From Cichorium intybus (lineage: Eukaryota; Streptophyta; Magnoliopsida; Asterales; Asteraceae), in assembly GCA_023525715.1 (NCBI GenBank), contig CM042016.1:83147882-83211881 (forward strand): a stretch of DNA of 64,000 nucleotides, written 5' to 3'. The notes under the pieces are model-generated. The model did not search any database. It was given only the letters and a program-made list of their open reading frames with translations, and was not told the DNA's origin. Position numbers and translations under genes: made by a program. Every line of letters begins with the position of its first letter. Positions within the stretch are counted from its first letter, which is position 1. This document shows positions 11,330-23,787 of this stretch, one piece after another.

Positions 11330-13432
11330 TGTGACACCCGTGATTTTTTTAAATAAACATTATGACATGTAATAAAAATCCGGATAATCATAAACTGAAT
11401 ATCAATAAAACCATAGTAGTGAATCAGAACTCATATACAACATAATGATTAAATACAAACACATTATATTCCAAAGTTACTTCACTCTACTGCATTTTCT
11501 TTAATCCTTGTATACCTGAAATACACAACATAAACATATATACATAAGACTATAAAGTCTTGTGAGTTACATGAGTTTAGACTAGCAATATACTTATACA
11601 AATACTCATTTGAATACCGTTTACTTGTAAGAACTCATTAACATATCAACATTTATATATCTTCAATTACTCTCTCCTTTACACACCAGGATGTGGAAAA
11701 TAATTCCACAACATTACTTCTACTAAGAATCCATTTTAAAATAATCATACATATTGTATATCATACTCTACTTGTCAACAAAACATATACTTCATTGACT
11801 CCTTATATACTGATTGGATACATAATCCTTGCCACATATACTACATAAGTAACTCCTACTCCTTTAATCTTTATATTGTTTCCGTAACTACTTATACTCA
11901 TACCTTTCACATATAGATAACATTTATATACTTATGCGTCACACATTGTCTCTTAAGTCACATGGTTGACTTCTTTAAACATGCATATATCTTCACACAT
12001 ATAACACAACTCATATAACTGAGTATAATCACATATATAAATAAACTTAAACCATTATGAATCATGAGATTCTTTTGATCCTGTTTATATATATAGACAA
12101 CCCTATATTCTTTTCACTCCTCATACTGGAATCAATCTACACATTAAGGTGTGCTCAGTTCCCTCTCCCTTCAAGGAATAGAACATATCTATCCTTAAGG
12201 GCGTGCTAATATCATCTCCCTTCATGGCATAGAACAACCAACCATAAGGGCGTGCTAATTTCATCTCCCTTCATGGTATAGAACAAATCCAACCATATCC
12301 CAGTAGTGTTTACTGACCCCCTTCAAACGGGTAGAGTCCTGGTTAATCCCCCTTCAAACGTGTAAGATTCAGATTGACCCCCCTTCTCACGGGTAAGATC
12401 CTGGTTCGAACTACATTACTTTTACTTTCTTCTTTAGCTAACAGACTCAACTTTCATAACTCGTAGTACTGCAATTACATAAATAGTCTACACATACTAT
12501 TTACACAATTTATCTTTAATACGTTAATCTCATGACTATTGTATTACATATTAATACATTCCACCCAACTTTCATTCATTCTTTGCATGCATATACTATC
12601 TTCATGTTCTATATTATATGCCAATTACTTTAACATATATATATGTATATATATACATATACAATCAATAAAATAACTTTATTTCTTTATACCCTTACCT
12701 GAGGAGTTGCATCCTCAATTACACTAATTCATTACATCTCATTCCGTAACTGGAATCATGTCTCCCAATACTTTACTTCATCATCTACATCACTTTTACT
12801 ACCTTTTTAATGTTACAGGCCAACACATATACTTTACCACATTACTCATTATTTATGGAGAATTATGTCTCCCAATACTTTACTTCTTCATCTATATCAC
12901 TTTATATTCCTTTTTAAGGCTATAAGCCAACACTTATACTTTACTACCTTATTCATTATTTATGGAGAGTTATATCCCTATATAACTTATTGTCTTTCAT
13001 AACATTCTTGCACTTTTACATATACTCTTTCTACCATATCATCATTACTTCTATGTATTTTTAAGGCTATAAGCCAAATACCAATTCTTATATCATTACT
13101 TATATCTTACTTAGCATTCATATACTATTCATAATATGGTATTCCCATTAGAACACTCATATCATTATCTCACATAATACTTATCAACATAACATAAGTA
13201 TTAACACATATTCATATCTTTATGTAGAAAAATACATAAATAATTCATAATATTTGCCATGTATCTCAAAGTGGGTAAAAGCTACATGTACTTACCTTAG
13301 ATCTTATAAGAAATGTCTAAGTATTCAACACATCTTTTCCCTTCCCTTACCTCACTATTGCTTGATCCGCACCTATACAATTGTTTGTATCATGATATGA
13401 ACTTATATTTTCATGCTTTCATATCATATTAA
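11330..13432 (-). repeat. 5' LTR of element H, first part
   Basis: It starts tgtgacacccgtg at 11330 next to the PBS and continues into 19495-20525 after the G insertion. The ATTAA at 13428-13432 is one copy of the G target-site duplication. The part 12668-13432 matches 6841-7730 of the other LTR. Confidence 0.8.
12150..12415. repeat. Two short tandem arrays in LTR H
   Basis: Three units of about 53 bp share aagggcgtgctaat...ctcccttcatgg.atagaaca (about 12150-12295). Three units of about 38 bp share accccctt..cacgggtaagatcctggtt (about 12300-12415). Confidence 0.8.
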
Positions 13433-13835
13433 TGAAGGGTTTTAAGCAAATCTATGAACTAAAATCCCTAAGTTCACATGCAACCTATAAGGATCTATGT
13501 TTTCTTCTAATTGAACATATAACAAATTCCTAAAGGCATAAGAAATATAAACTAAAAGAATAAATCAGAAAAACTAACCTTTAGGTTTTCTTGGAAGTTG
13601 AGCAGCACAAGTGTCCTGCCTCAAATGTGATCACACCCAAGCTAGAGGAGGTAAGCCACGAAATTTAGAGAGGGAATAGTTCAAAATTGGCGCAGAAAAC
13701 AAAGGGTCTAAGGCTCCCTATTTATAGCCTCCAGCAGATAACCAGATAAGCCTTTAGAGATAAACCTTTTGAATTCAAATCAAGATAAACCTTTATCTTT
13801 AATTCAAATATGTTTATCTTAACTTATTATAATCG

Positions 13836-13927
<92 letters not shown>

Positions 13928-14276
13928 CGCTGGTTATTATCCTGCCAAAATTGTCACTTACTCAACTACTGAATAATTACAATTTCAGTCCCTGCACATT
14001 TAATTAATTAAATTAATCACCAAATTAAATCCAATTAATTCCAAATTAATTTCTAATTAATTAATATAGTTTCTAATTAATATATTATCACTTTAATATA
14101 TTAATAAACTATTTATTTTATTTCTATTGATTTATTAATCATATAATAAATCAATCTTTCTCTTTCCTGGAATTTTTTGCCAAACCTCTAGCTATGAGGA
14201 CAACCCAAATGGACTATGCTACTATTAATTAGATAAATACTAATTATTAGTCATGGCTTAGACACCTAATCGAACA
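13433..14276 (-). repeat. 3' LTR of element G, 844 bp
   Basis: The segment 13923-14276 matches 19157-19489 by eye. It contains an (AT)n tract at about 13842-13922. It ends ctaatcgaaca next to the polypurine tract. Confidence 0.85.
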
Positions 14277-14295
14277 GTCTCCCACTTGGATAAGT
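14277..14295 (-). other. Polypurine tract of element G
   Basis: The minus strand reads CTTATCCAAGTGGGAGAC before the LTR start TGTTCGATTAGG. CAAGTGGGAGA is the usual copia tract. Confidence 0.85.
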
Positions 14296-17200
14296 CTATG
14301 ACTATAATTACTAATTTAACCTCTAATTAATCAGCCAACTATAGCTTCCTAGAAACTGCTGCCGAACTCTGACCTAGTCAGTTCTGTCCATAGATAAGTG
14401 ATCATATGATCCTTCGTCCAACAAGATATTTTCAAACACGAGACATGGATTGAGATCAATCTCTGTCTGATACTCTGTTTCCCAATTTTCGATTCTGCTT
14501 ATGACTATAAGACTTCTAATTGAACACATCAATTTAGACCAGGCTGGCCAGTACTTTAGTCAACTTCTAAATCATCGAGAGGCCTACAGATATCTGTTTC
14601 CCATCAGGGTCAAGGAACGAATAAGCTTCAACTCATATGCTTATATCTTTTACCATTCAAATCATTTACAACAACACGTTTTATAACATCGAGTTACCGA
14701 TGCGTTTTCGTATTATCAATGAACAACTGTCTTGTAAATTATAATTCATATCTCTCCACTTCAAGATCATAATATATTATCGTCTCAACATTGCTTGTGA
14801 TATAATCCATGAAGCAATCTATTGAGCGTGGGTTTATCCAATACTCAAATCTCTATTTCTAAGTACTCATGAATGTTGTAGCAATCCTATTGCTATGTCT
14901 AAATCCTTAGACAGTCTACAAACCATCTCATGACAGTCTTGATTCAATACTTACTTCCCAAAGTATGAGCGACTGTGGACCTTTCTGAATAATTAAATTA
15001 TTCGGGAAGTAAAACATGTGAAAGTGAAACATAAAGATCTGACTGGCAGCTACTCCTGCTTATTACCAAGTCTCCACAAGATAATCACCAAGTCGGACCT
15101 TGTCATAAACTATTATCGGTTTCAAGATTTCTTTTAAACTTTGAATTCTAATTTTACAGCTATGTCTTTATGAACCTTACACTCTTTCTATGTATCCAAA
15201 GTATCTTATACTTATACACTTTATTGCAGATGATCCAATCGGATGCTCATCTGATAACATCTCAATATGTTATCCTGTCTATTTCTCTCCTAACTCCATT
15301 ATGGTAATATGTACTGTGACTTCCTATGGTTCTGGGGTCTTTAGTCTACTTGACTGCACCCTAAGACTATTTCGAGGTGTTATGATGTACCGGTGAACCA
15401 CACACGCTCCATCAGAATACCAACGAGATTCTTTAACCATCAAGTCCTTTAACATCATGTCCTGACGTTAATAATTACCAATTTGAAAATTTTTTAAAAT
15501 AACACTATCACCCCAATCATTTCCTAATGAATTCTTACTTGAGTTCAAAACAATCCATCGAGTATTCCTAGCCTGACAATGTCCTGAATCCAACTTACTA
15601 TGCCCTAAGCATTAAGTCATCAGGACATGTTCATGACATTTTGATCGATCCAAAAAAACTTGTGGAACCCGATACAATCTTATTCCAAACCCTTTCGGAA
15701 TCCAAAGATTATTTATAATCCTTGTGTCATGATTTTCGAAAAAACTATTTCCTTTCGGAGACTCTTCTCATGCATCTTGAATCTTATCAAGATCATGTTT
15801 ACAATGGCTAGGTCTATGCTGGCGATTTCATCTATCCAATAGATGACTGTGAATTATGTGAGTATGTTGCACCTTCTTAATTTCTTTCATGCCAAGTCAT
15901 CACACTTTGCAATGATAAGAAAACCCTTTCCTGCATCTTAAATCTCATCAAGATCATCTTGGGAGAGTCTGAATCTATCTCGTAGATGTTTACAACCACC
16001 TGAGTATGCCATATTTCTATTAAGGCTTTCATAGCGATCCGTCTCTTAACACCAAGTCATTACACTTTGTAATGAAAAGAGACGTTTCCTAGAAACAGTA
16101 TGTATCCCACATATGGAGATGGTAGACAACAGCGACACTCCCATTGGCTTTGACACGGTTATGGATTATTCACAAAATCCAGGACTTTTGGTACCTTTTG
16201 AGATTCTAAACCTTCTGACATCTTAATGGAAATCTTTCAGCCCTTTCTCAAAAATCCAATCCTTTGGCATATTTTTGAGAATCTGAATATCCTATCTTGC
16301 GAGATGCCCGTGGGGTAATCCCGGGCTCATGTACCTTTGTACTGGGACACTCTTTGTGAGTTCCTATTAGTGTGCCGGTGATCCACACGCGCTCCACTAA
16401 CGATTCACAATGTGCCATACAGTATCCTTTCGGATTCCATCCTCTATTGAGATTGCTTCTCCCGGAATCAATTACTTGACTCTGAGTATCGTCTCACTTA
16501 ACCAGATGTTCTGAATGTATGTATATGTCCATGTTGCTTTCTTCTGATGATTCAGTTACACCCACTGGTTTTTAGACCATGTGTAAAATCAATCAAATTT
16601 TTCACATCGACTGTGTCTCGCCCTAAGGTTCTCTTGTTTGGCAGCAACCAGGCTCCCCAATGCTTCCAGGTAGTCGGATTGTAAATCCGTACCAACTATA
16701 GTGTTTTACCAACAATCGGTATGTCACCCCGATCATAACTACTTATGATGGTGATCAATACTACTGGTCAAGAGAAGATTATGTCAGTTGTAAAACAGAA
16801 ATTCAATTTCTGCTTCAAGCCTAGTGATGACTAAAGGTTCTTTCACTTGGCTAATCCTGAACACATTCAGGACTGCCCTAACTCCTACTGTTTCCTTAGA
16901 CCATGAGTTCTTTCTAAAAGAGCTCTTCTCATACAATTACAGTGGGATAGCCAATGAAATGACAATGCTGATCATGTTCAGGCTAGTCATGAGGTTCGGA
17001 TGAACACTACAAGACCCTGGACCTTTCTATGTATAAGTGGGATAATCCCAGCTTTACATTTCAGACAGTGTCTGCAGGACCTACTTAGTCTAGGATGTGG
17101 TTAGAATATGGTTTATATGGACTGATTGGTATAGTATTGAACTTATTTAAAAACTAATTGGCAATGTATCTCATACATCGAGGATCGAACTGTTTCGACC

Positions 17201-18339
17201 AATGCTCCATTATCTTCCCTAAGACACATTATAACCATTAATGTTCTTGGAAGAGAATGAACTGTGAAACATTTTTCTCAGTTTCTGTTATTGCTCAGGT
17301 TCTGTGGAACTTGTACTTCCTTTAAAGTCCTTGAACTGTTCAAGGTTTCAATTTAATCGCTTATCATTATAAGCGAAGTCATATTCGTCATACCGAATGA
17401 TAAATATCGTGAAGTACAAACAATTGTGTTCTATATCAAGATTCGAGCAATACACAGCAACAGGTGTGTCCGTTGCTCTTAATATCAATGTCTTTTACAT
17501 ATCTATGTAAATTTATGACTTTGTTAACTTTGTTCAAGACTTGCAATCTTCAATTGACTCTAAGTCAACTGATTCCAAAATCCTATCCTCTGGATCTTTG
17601 GGTGATTCATTTCTTGCCACATGTGCTTTATAAAGAACTTAATTATCATCAGACTCTAAGTCAGATGATTCCAAAGTCCTGTCCAACTGGACCTTTGGTT
17701 GATTCATTTCTTGACACATTAAGAACTCAATTCATCAAGTGACTTTAAGTCAAGTGATTCCAAAGTCCTGTCCAACTGGACCTTTGGTTGAATTTATTCT
17801 TATAACATTTGTATTAACAATCATAAATGACACAATTCTTGAATCCAAACACTTTGGATGCATCAACATTCAGGTTCTTACTAATCATGCATTCAACACA
17901 TTCATATAACATTTCAAGGACAATTTCAGACAACAGACGTTAAAAGAAAATTGACAATTTTATTAAAAAAAAAACAAAACTCCTTGAACAATGTGATATA
18001 TGATAGACAATGTCAAAACGCATCTAAAGCCTAATAACAATATTTTAATATCTATCTAAACTTCAAAACTGCACAAGCTGGAGATCCAATCCAAATGTGC
18101 TCCTATGCGCCAGAGTCCCGTGCCTTATTGATTCCCTGCATATAAACCAAAATGTGACTATCACATTATGTATCAAGAAATCTTGGAACAGGAGTTTTGA
18201 GGTTTTTAGATATACCTGAGCTTTCAAAAGAGTTGGAGCGTCTTCCAGTCTTTCCCTGACTGTATCGATTGAGTGGATTCCCAGTTTGAGACATGTCCAG
18301 ATGATCTTGACCGTTTCTTGTTACGTCTCTTCGCTGGAC
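14296..18339. other. Non-coding core of element G
   Basis: About 4 kb where I could find no integrase, RT or RNase H motif on either strand. Some phrases recur within it. One is a ..gtgccggtgatccacacgcgctcca.. block at about 15390-15415 and again at 16370-16400. Another is cctttcggat/aatcc-type short repeats. Confidence 0.65.
17549..17800. repeat. Three tandem units of about 90-100 bp in element G
   Basis: Each unit carries gactctaagtca.atgattcc, then aaagtcctgtccaactgg and acctttggttgattcattt. Starts are near 17553, 17648 and 17742. Confidence 0.85.
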
Positions 18340-19041
18340 TTAATCCAGAAGTAGCTGAGCCATTGGAGCTATGCCTGTCCAAGAGTGACTTGAGCCATTG
18401 GAGCTATGCCTGTCCAAGAGTGACTCGTACAGAGTCAACAGTGGACGCATTTCCATTAAAGCCTTTTTCTGGTCTTCCTTTCTATACGTCTGAATGAACA
18501 GATCGTACTCACTAGTCAGCGAGGCGAGTAGAATGTCAATACTCATCTCCTGACTCATGGAATAACCAATTTTATACAATTCGCCTATGTACGTGTCAAT
18601 CTGAAGAACATGCGAATTGATGCTACTTCCCTCTTTTAGCTTGCACTCTGCAAGTCTTTTTGAAGATCCTAGCTCGTTCCTCTTCAACTGGTTTTTGGAA
18701 CCTTTCCTCAACCAGGTGAATTAACTCATATGGCCCCAAGGATTCAAAATCCTTGTGGAACTCGGGGTCAATGGTTAATAGCATGAGGTCACGTATCTTT
18801 ACGGATTCATCAACTAAGAGGTTATGCTTATCATAAGAACGTTTTATGATGACTTGTTCCGGTGGAACCGGGATCGGATACTCGGTGAGATGTAGCTTGC
18901 CAGCAATACCGAGAACCAGTCTCCAATTGCGAAGCCATTCCTTATAGTTGAGGCCAGTCAACCTTCCATATTTGGCAAGTGTATTCTGATGCTTTCAAAA
19001 ATGGGTGAAGGAGGAGAAGGAGGAGAATTGACACTTGACAT
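18340..19041 (-). pseudogene. Element G gag (copia UBN2-type), frameshifted
   Basis: The minus-strand ATG at 19041 opens MSSVNSPPSPPSP...IFESIRIHLPNMEG and then hits a stop (about 18955). One frame over it continues LTGLNYKEWLRNWRLVLG, then EYPIPVPPEQ and LMLLTIDPEFHKDFE, ending FQKPVEEERARIFKKT. A second shift near 18640 leads to a C-terminal half ending at 18340. These blocks are typical of copia capsid proteins that follow the NYxxW motif. A 33 bp tandem duplication (cattggagctatgcctgtcc..., 18360-18425) lies at the end. No zinc knuckle or protease follows. Confidence 0.8.
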
Positions 19042-19156
19042 CTATAAAAGAAACATAAAATATTAGTTTAATTGATCCTTTTAAATAATTACCCAATATG
19101 TTATTTAATAAGGCTAGGATCCAAAATACCCCAACTATCCTTTTAAATAATTACCC

Positions 19157-19489
19157 AATTTCGCTGGTTATTATCCTGCCAAAATTGTCACTTACTCAAC
19201 TATTGAATAATTATAATTTCAGTCCCTGCACCTTTAATTAAATCCAATTAATTCCAAATTAATTTCTAATTAATTAATAAAGTTTCTAATTAATATATTA
19301 TCACTTTAATATATTAATAAACTATTTATTTTATTTCTATTGATTTATTAATCATATAATAAATCAATCTTTTTCTCTCCTGGAATTTTTTGCCAAACCT
19401 CTAGCTATAAGGGCAACCCAAATGGACTATGCTACTATTAATTAGATAAATACTAATTATTAGTCATGGCTTAGACATCTAATCCAACA
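19157..19489 (-). repeat. 5' LTR remnant of element G
   Basis: It matches 13923-14276 but lacks the other 490 bp of the LTR. At the break the phrase tccttttaaataattaccca occurs twice (about 19077 and 19138), suggesting a deletion/duplication event that also removed the PBS. Confidence 0.8.
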
Positions 19490-19494
19490 ATTAA

Positions 19495-20525
19495 ACATAT
19501 ATTAAATACTTGGGGATCAAACTACTCAATTAAGGTCATAATGTAAGTGAATTATACAAGTCCAGGTCACACGGGTCGTGTAGGAATCACACTGGTCGTG
19601 TTGGACTTCCAGACCTTACTGTTTGATTTCACATGGGCCGTGTAATTTTACATGGGCCGTGTAAACCTACAGCCCTTACTGATCAAAACCACATGGGCTG
19701 TGTAATTTTACATGGGCGTGTGACGCTACAGACCCTTCTTCTTCATTTCCTGCATAACCTTTGATCCTTGGTCTGAATAGTTCCAGCTCAAACTCGATTC
19801 AAAAGGCAACTATATCATGATATTAAGAACATTTCTAAACTTTTTATATGACCCTTATACATCCATAAACATTCAATTCATACCAATCATATTAAACCCG
19901 AATTCTAGGGTTCATGAGCTCAACTATCAAGTTTTTGAACTCCAAACCACTTCTGATGGTTGAGTTGAGTTCTTTTGATGATTAGAACACCAATTAGAGG
20001 TTAGAATTTTAGAGAAAACCTCACACAAACTATGAATTTCGAATTCATTCATACCCATCTAAACAAAATAGGTCTATAACTTTAAAAGGTGAAGTTTTTG
20101 TTTACCTCAAATCACTTGGTAATCTCCAATTCCAAGTTGTTTCTTCCAAATTGCTTCAATTTCTTGAGAGTTCCTCAGAAGTCGAATAAGGTTTCTTCTC
20201 CTGGAGGGAATTCACGTTTCTAATGGAGAGAAATGGAAGCTTCCCTCCATTTATACTTCCTCATTTTGCTCAAATGACCATTTGGTCCGTCCAGTTTCCT
20301 TTTGTTCATATTTCACCCAAGAATTCTCAAGATTTCATTTAGAGTTTTACTTTTTACCATCTTACCTCCAAAAACATAAAATTGTTTACATAAAGGTCAT
20401 TTATAAGGCTAAAAGACCAAAATGCCATTTTTCATAATTTTCTACTACAAAAGTCAAAATATAACAACTAATTATTACTTAGATTATAATACACTTACTT
20501 ATTAAAAATCTTTCGGGTTCTCACA
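19495..20525 (-). repeat. 5' LTR of element H, second part
   Basis: Collinear with 7733-8766 at high identity, ending ttcgggttctcaca. It includes the second copy of the quasi-palindrome cluster. Confidence 0.85.
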
Positions 20526-20821
20526 TGGGGATTCCGAAAACTAGGTTCCGAATTGGTTCGGAGGTTGATAGGGTTATGAGAGTGTTTCCTAATGATGATC
20601 AATACGTCCGGAGTCTGTTAAATGTGAGTTTCCTTCCTAGGGTGATCTCGTTACTTATAATTAAAATGTTTGCGAGATCTTTATTTAGAATTGTGGACAT
20701 ATTATCATAGCATCTAACCACATTTCATTAAAGTTTTGAAATTCACTTTTTATTACATGAGTCAATGTGTTCTTGGTTTAGTCACATTTGACTTTTGTTG
20801 ACTAAAATGTTACGGTTGTCA
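20526..20821 (-). repeat. Terminal fragment of the element A LTR
   Basis: It matches 6433-6745, from ggggattc.gaaaactaggttccgaatt to acggttgtcaca. It joins directly to the H LTR at 20525, as expected if H had inserted into an A LTR whose remainder was later deleted. Confidence 0.85.
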
Positions 20822-22727
20822 CACCATTTGTCATCACATCTAAAGCATAAACTTGAGAATATGTAGAAATCCGTTTCTCAATTTGCAAATAAACAGAGTA
20901 CGTTAATATGTTTAATTTTACTAGAATTCTTAAATGCAATGGGACAAAACTTGCATTTTTTGTCCTATCCAAAAATTTAGGATAGGGACTCACTCTCGTT
21001 CTCTTATAGGTGCAAAAGACGAAAATGCCCTCCTCATACTCATCATTGGAAAGAAACGTATAAGCTCAAACACAAAGGAATGTACTAACCTTTATCATTG
21101 GATACTTCCTCTCTGCATGGTTCAAAAATATGCCTAAGCTCGTCCAAATTTTACTCTTGATTCCCTATTTAAGTAATTATTATATACATAACAAGGGTAT
21201 TTGGGTCTATTAATAAAAAATGAAGGATGAAATTGAACCCTGCCACTATCTACTGAATCGTAGATCCATGAAACATGAAATTTGAAGGATTCTAACGAAA
21301 TTGAATTCTGTCCATTTGGCAACCATGGAATGGAATCTCGGATTCCAATTCTGACGGAATTCGCAAACCAAACGCGCCTATTGTTTCAACATGCCTTCCT
21401 AGTTTTTGCATCCACAATAGTTGAGACTTGAATATCACATTCCTACAAAAGTTATATGAATTTAAGAGTTCATGGCATTATGCATCTTGAAAGACACAAG
21501 CACTAGTAACTTTCTAGTTTTTAACGAAAGAAAACTTAATTAAAGATGTTTAACATGTCAGAAAATACAAATATTGGTTTCTTTAGAAGCATAGAAATTG
21601 ATCATTAAAAAATAAATTTTGATTTGTGTTTAATATTGAGAACAATTTGATAATTTATCGATGTTAAAGACCATATCAAGAAGCATGCTAATGCGTCATT
21701 ATGCGTGATGCGGAAACTTCAAATGAAGAAAATTTTATAAAGGCGAGTCTGTAGTATTATTTAATAATCTCAAATGGTAATAATTATGAAAATATTAATG
21801 GATCTACTTAAGTGGAGTAAAGTTTATAAGTTTTTTAAACTCTAATTTTATATTTTACAATAAATATCAGCATCAAGTTTTTTTTAGAGAATGTCTGTAA
21901 CTCTGTTACTATTTTTAGAAGAACATAATGTTTGTGTAGGAAGTGTTGTTAACCATTCACACTTCATTTTACAATATGCTAACTTTTATAAAAGAATGGA
22001 ATTCTATAAACTATTGGTTAAGGTCAGATGTAGAATGCTTTAAAAACTTGACCTTACTTGTAAGGTGCATATTTGTTTTCCTATTTCATATAAAAACGGT
22101 CTCACAAATCCAGAAAAAAACCCTATTATGTCCCTACTAAATACATGGTGATGCGACATTGCCAATCGAGTTTGAGTCGAATCCATGTTTAGTTGCTGCT
22201 CAATGCATGTGTCCTTATATACCAACATCGGTCAATGTATATGTATTCCGACATATGCAAATTCTTGTGGCTCTTGTGATGAAGTGAGTAAAATATACCA
22301 AGATTTTCAATAAGATATTTTAGGACCACTTTATAAAAGCATATATAGTGTTGTCATTACATTCAGATTAATTATGGTAATCTCCATCTATATATAGTGT
22401 TGCCATTATGGCTTGAGTTCCTGGTTTGACTCAAGATCCTCCAAATCCCTTCCATCTCTCATATTAGGTATATCTCCATCTATATATACACATGATGAGG
22501 AGCATATTTAGACATACGAAAATACAAACAAAATTCGTGGGTCTGAGGGACTTTAGAGGTAGTCTTGAAACCAACTGGAAAACTCATCATACCCGTCAGA
22601 TCGACAAGCAGCAATGGAAGCAGGTACATGGTCTTATTCTTTCTTGTTTATTTCTTTTAATAGATTCGAGATTTTTTTTAAAATCTATGGTTAAGCTTCC
22701 GCGTTTATGTTTTGATTTACTAACAAT
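20822..22727. other. Intergenic; no gene recognised
   Basis: AT-rich. The stretch 21330-21381 ends aaaccaaacgcgccta, the kind of end seen in hAT-like MITEs, but no partner repeat was found. The 5' LTR of element C must end at about 22725, but I could not place its start. Confidence 0.5.
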
Positions 22728-23553
22728 TGGTATCAGAGCCTACTCGAATCTGTTACTACAAATTAAACAATACTACAAATTAAACAATACCTGTTGCTTG
22801 TATTGCTTGAATTTGTAATCCTTTTTTTCTCGGTTACACCATGTGCTTGTTTACTTGATCAACGATAAGAGATCATGAGCTTTCTTGCTATCTTCTTGAA
22901 TCACCTTCTATTTCTCAGTATGAATATAATTTATCGTGTGGTTTTTTTAAGAGCTTACATTTTTAGTCCTATCGTAAATTTGTGTGTTAGAGCTGTATTG
23001 CTTTTCCTTTTTACCAAAAGGTACTTGTTTCTGTCATTGTATTTGACTTCACAGACTAGCTATTTAAAATTATGCATGCTTAGGTTTTTGGAAGGATACG
23101 CCTAACATAGTTACTTTACTCTAATTGAGATAAAATGCAATTTTTTTAAACCCACCAATATTGATTAAATATCTATGGCAACTTATAATTAAACCTTGTA
23201 CGTACGAAATCATTTAACTGTAAAAAGTGTAATATATGTAGAGCCCAGACATAGGCTCGATGAGGTTACAGAGGTGCGAGACACCGGTTCAGATACCATG
23301 TAAATATATGTGGAGCCCAAGAGTGTCTCTCCAAAAGAGTACTTGTGAAGAAAGTATAGACTCCATCATATATACAAACTTATAAAACTGTGTCGCACCA
23401 ATGTGGGATACACTAACAAAAAGTGTCATTGTTGTGTGTATGCTAATAATCACACAAACTTCATTCAATCCATAATTTATGATGATTTATTATAGTGGTT
23501 ATTTATATTACTAAAGTTTAAATTTGGCAAAATAAATTTGTGTTTTTTTTTTG

Positions 23554-23700
23554 TGTTAGCAGATCTCATTTCATGTAATTATATGTTGTATTAGTTGATT
23601 CCTTAGCCCAAGCCCTGTATAGTCTGGCCCATATCCTCTTGTATATTTATTCACGTATTTTCTCAATAGATTCCAAATTTGGGAAACATACCATTCAACA
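23554..23700 (+). repeat. 5' LTR of element B
   Basis: 147 bp, TG...CA, followed at once by the PBS tggtatcagaga (23701-23712). Confidence 0.97.
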
Positions 23701-23712
23701 TGGTATCAGAGA
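23701..23712 (+). other. Primer binding site of element B
   Basis: tggtatcagaga, initiator-Met-tRNA type, immediately after the LTR. Confidence 0.9.
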
Positions 23713-23787
23713 CCATATCTTCACTCTGCTAAAATCTCTCAATCCTTTCTTTCTTTCTTTCCTTCACCCTACTGCCGGCCATAAACC

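Larger units (their letters stand above)
13433..19489 (-). mobile_element. Ty1/copia-type gag-only element G (TR-GAG/LARD-like) inside LTR H
   Basis: Boundaries are exact. TSD ATTAA at 13428-13432 and 19490-19494 flanks an insert starting TGAAGGGTTTT and ending CTAATCCAACA. The uninterrupted LTR copy reads catattaaacatat at about 7730. On the minus strand the LTR begins TGTTGGATTAGATGTCTAAG, a copia-like start. A purine tract abuts the left LTR and a UBN2-type gag lies at the right. Between them is about 4 kb without pol. The 5' LTR is truncated and no PBS is visible, so this copy could no longer move. Confidence 0.85.
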
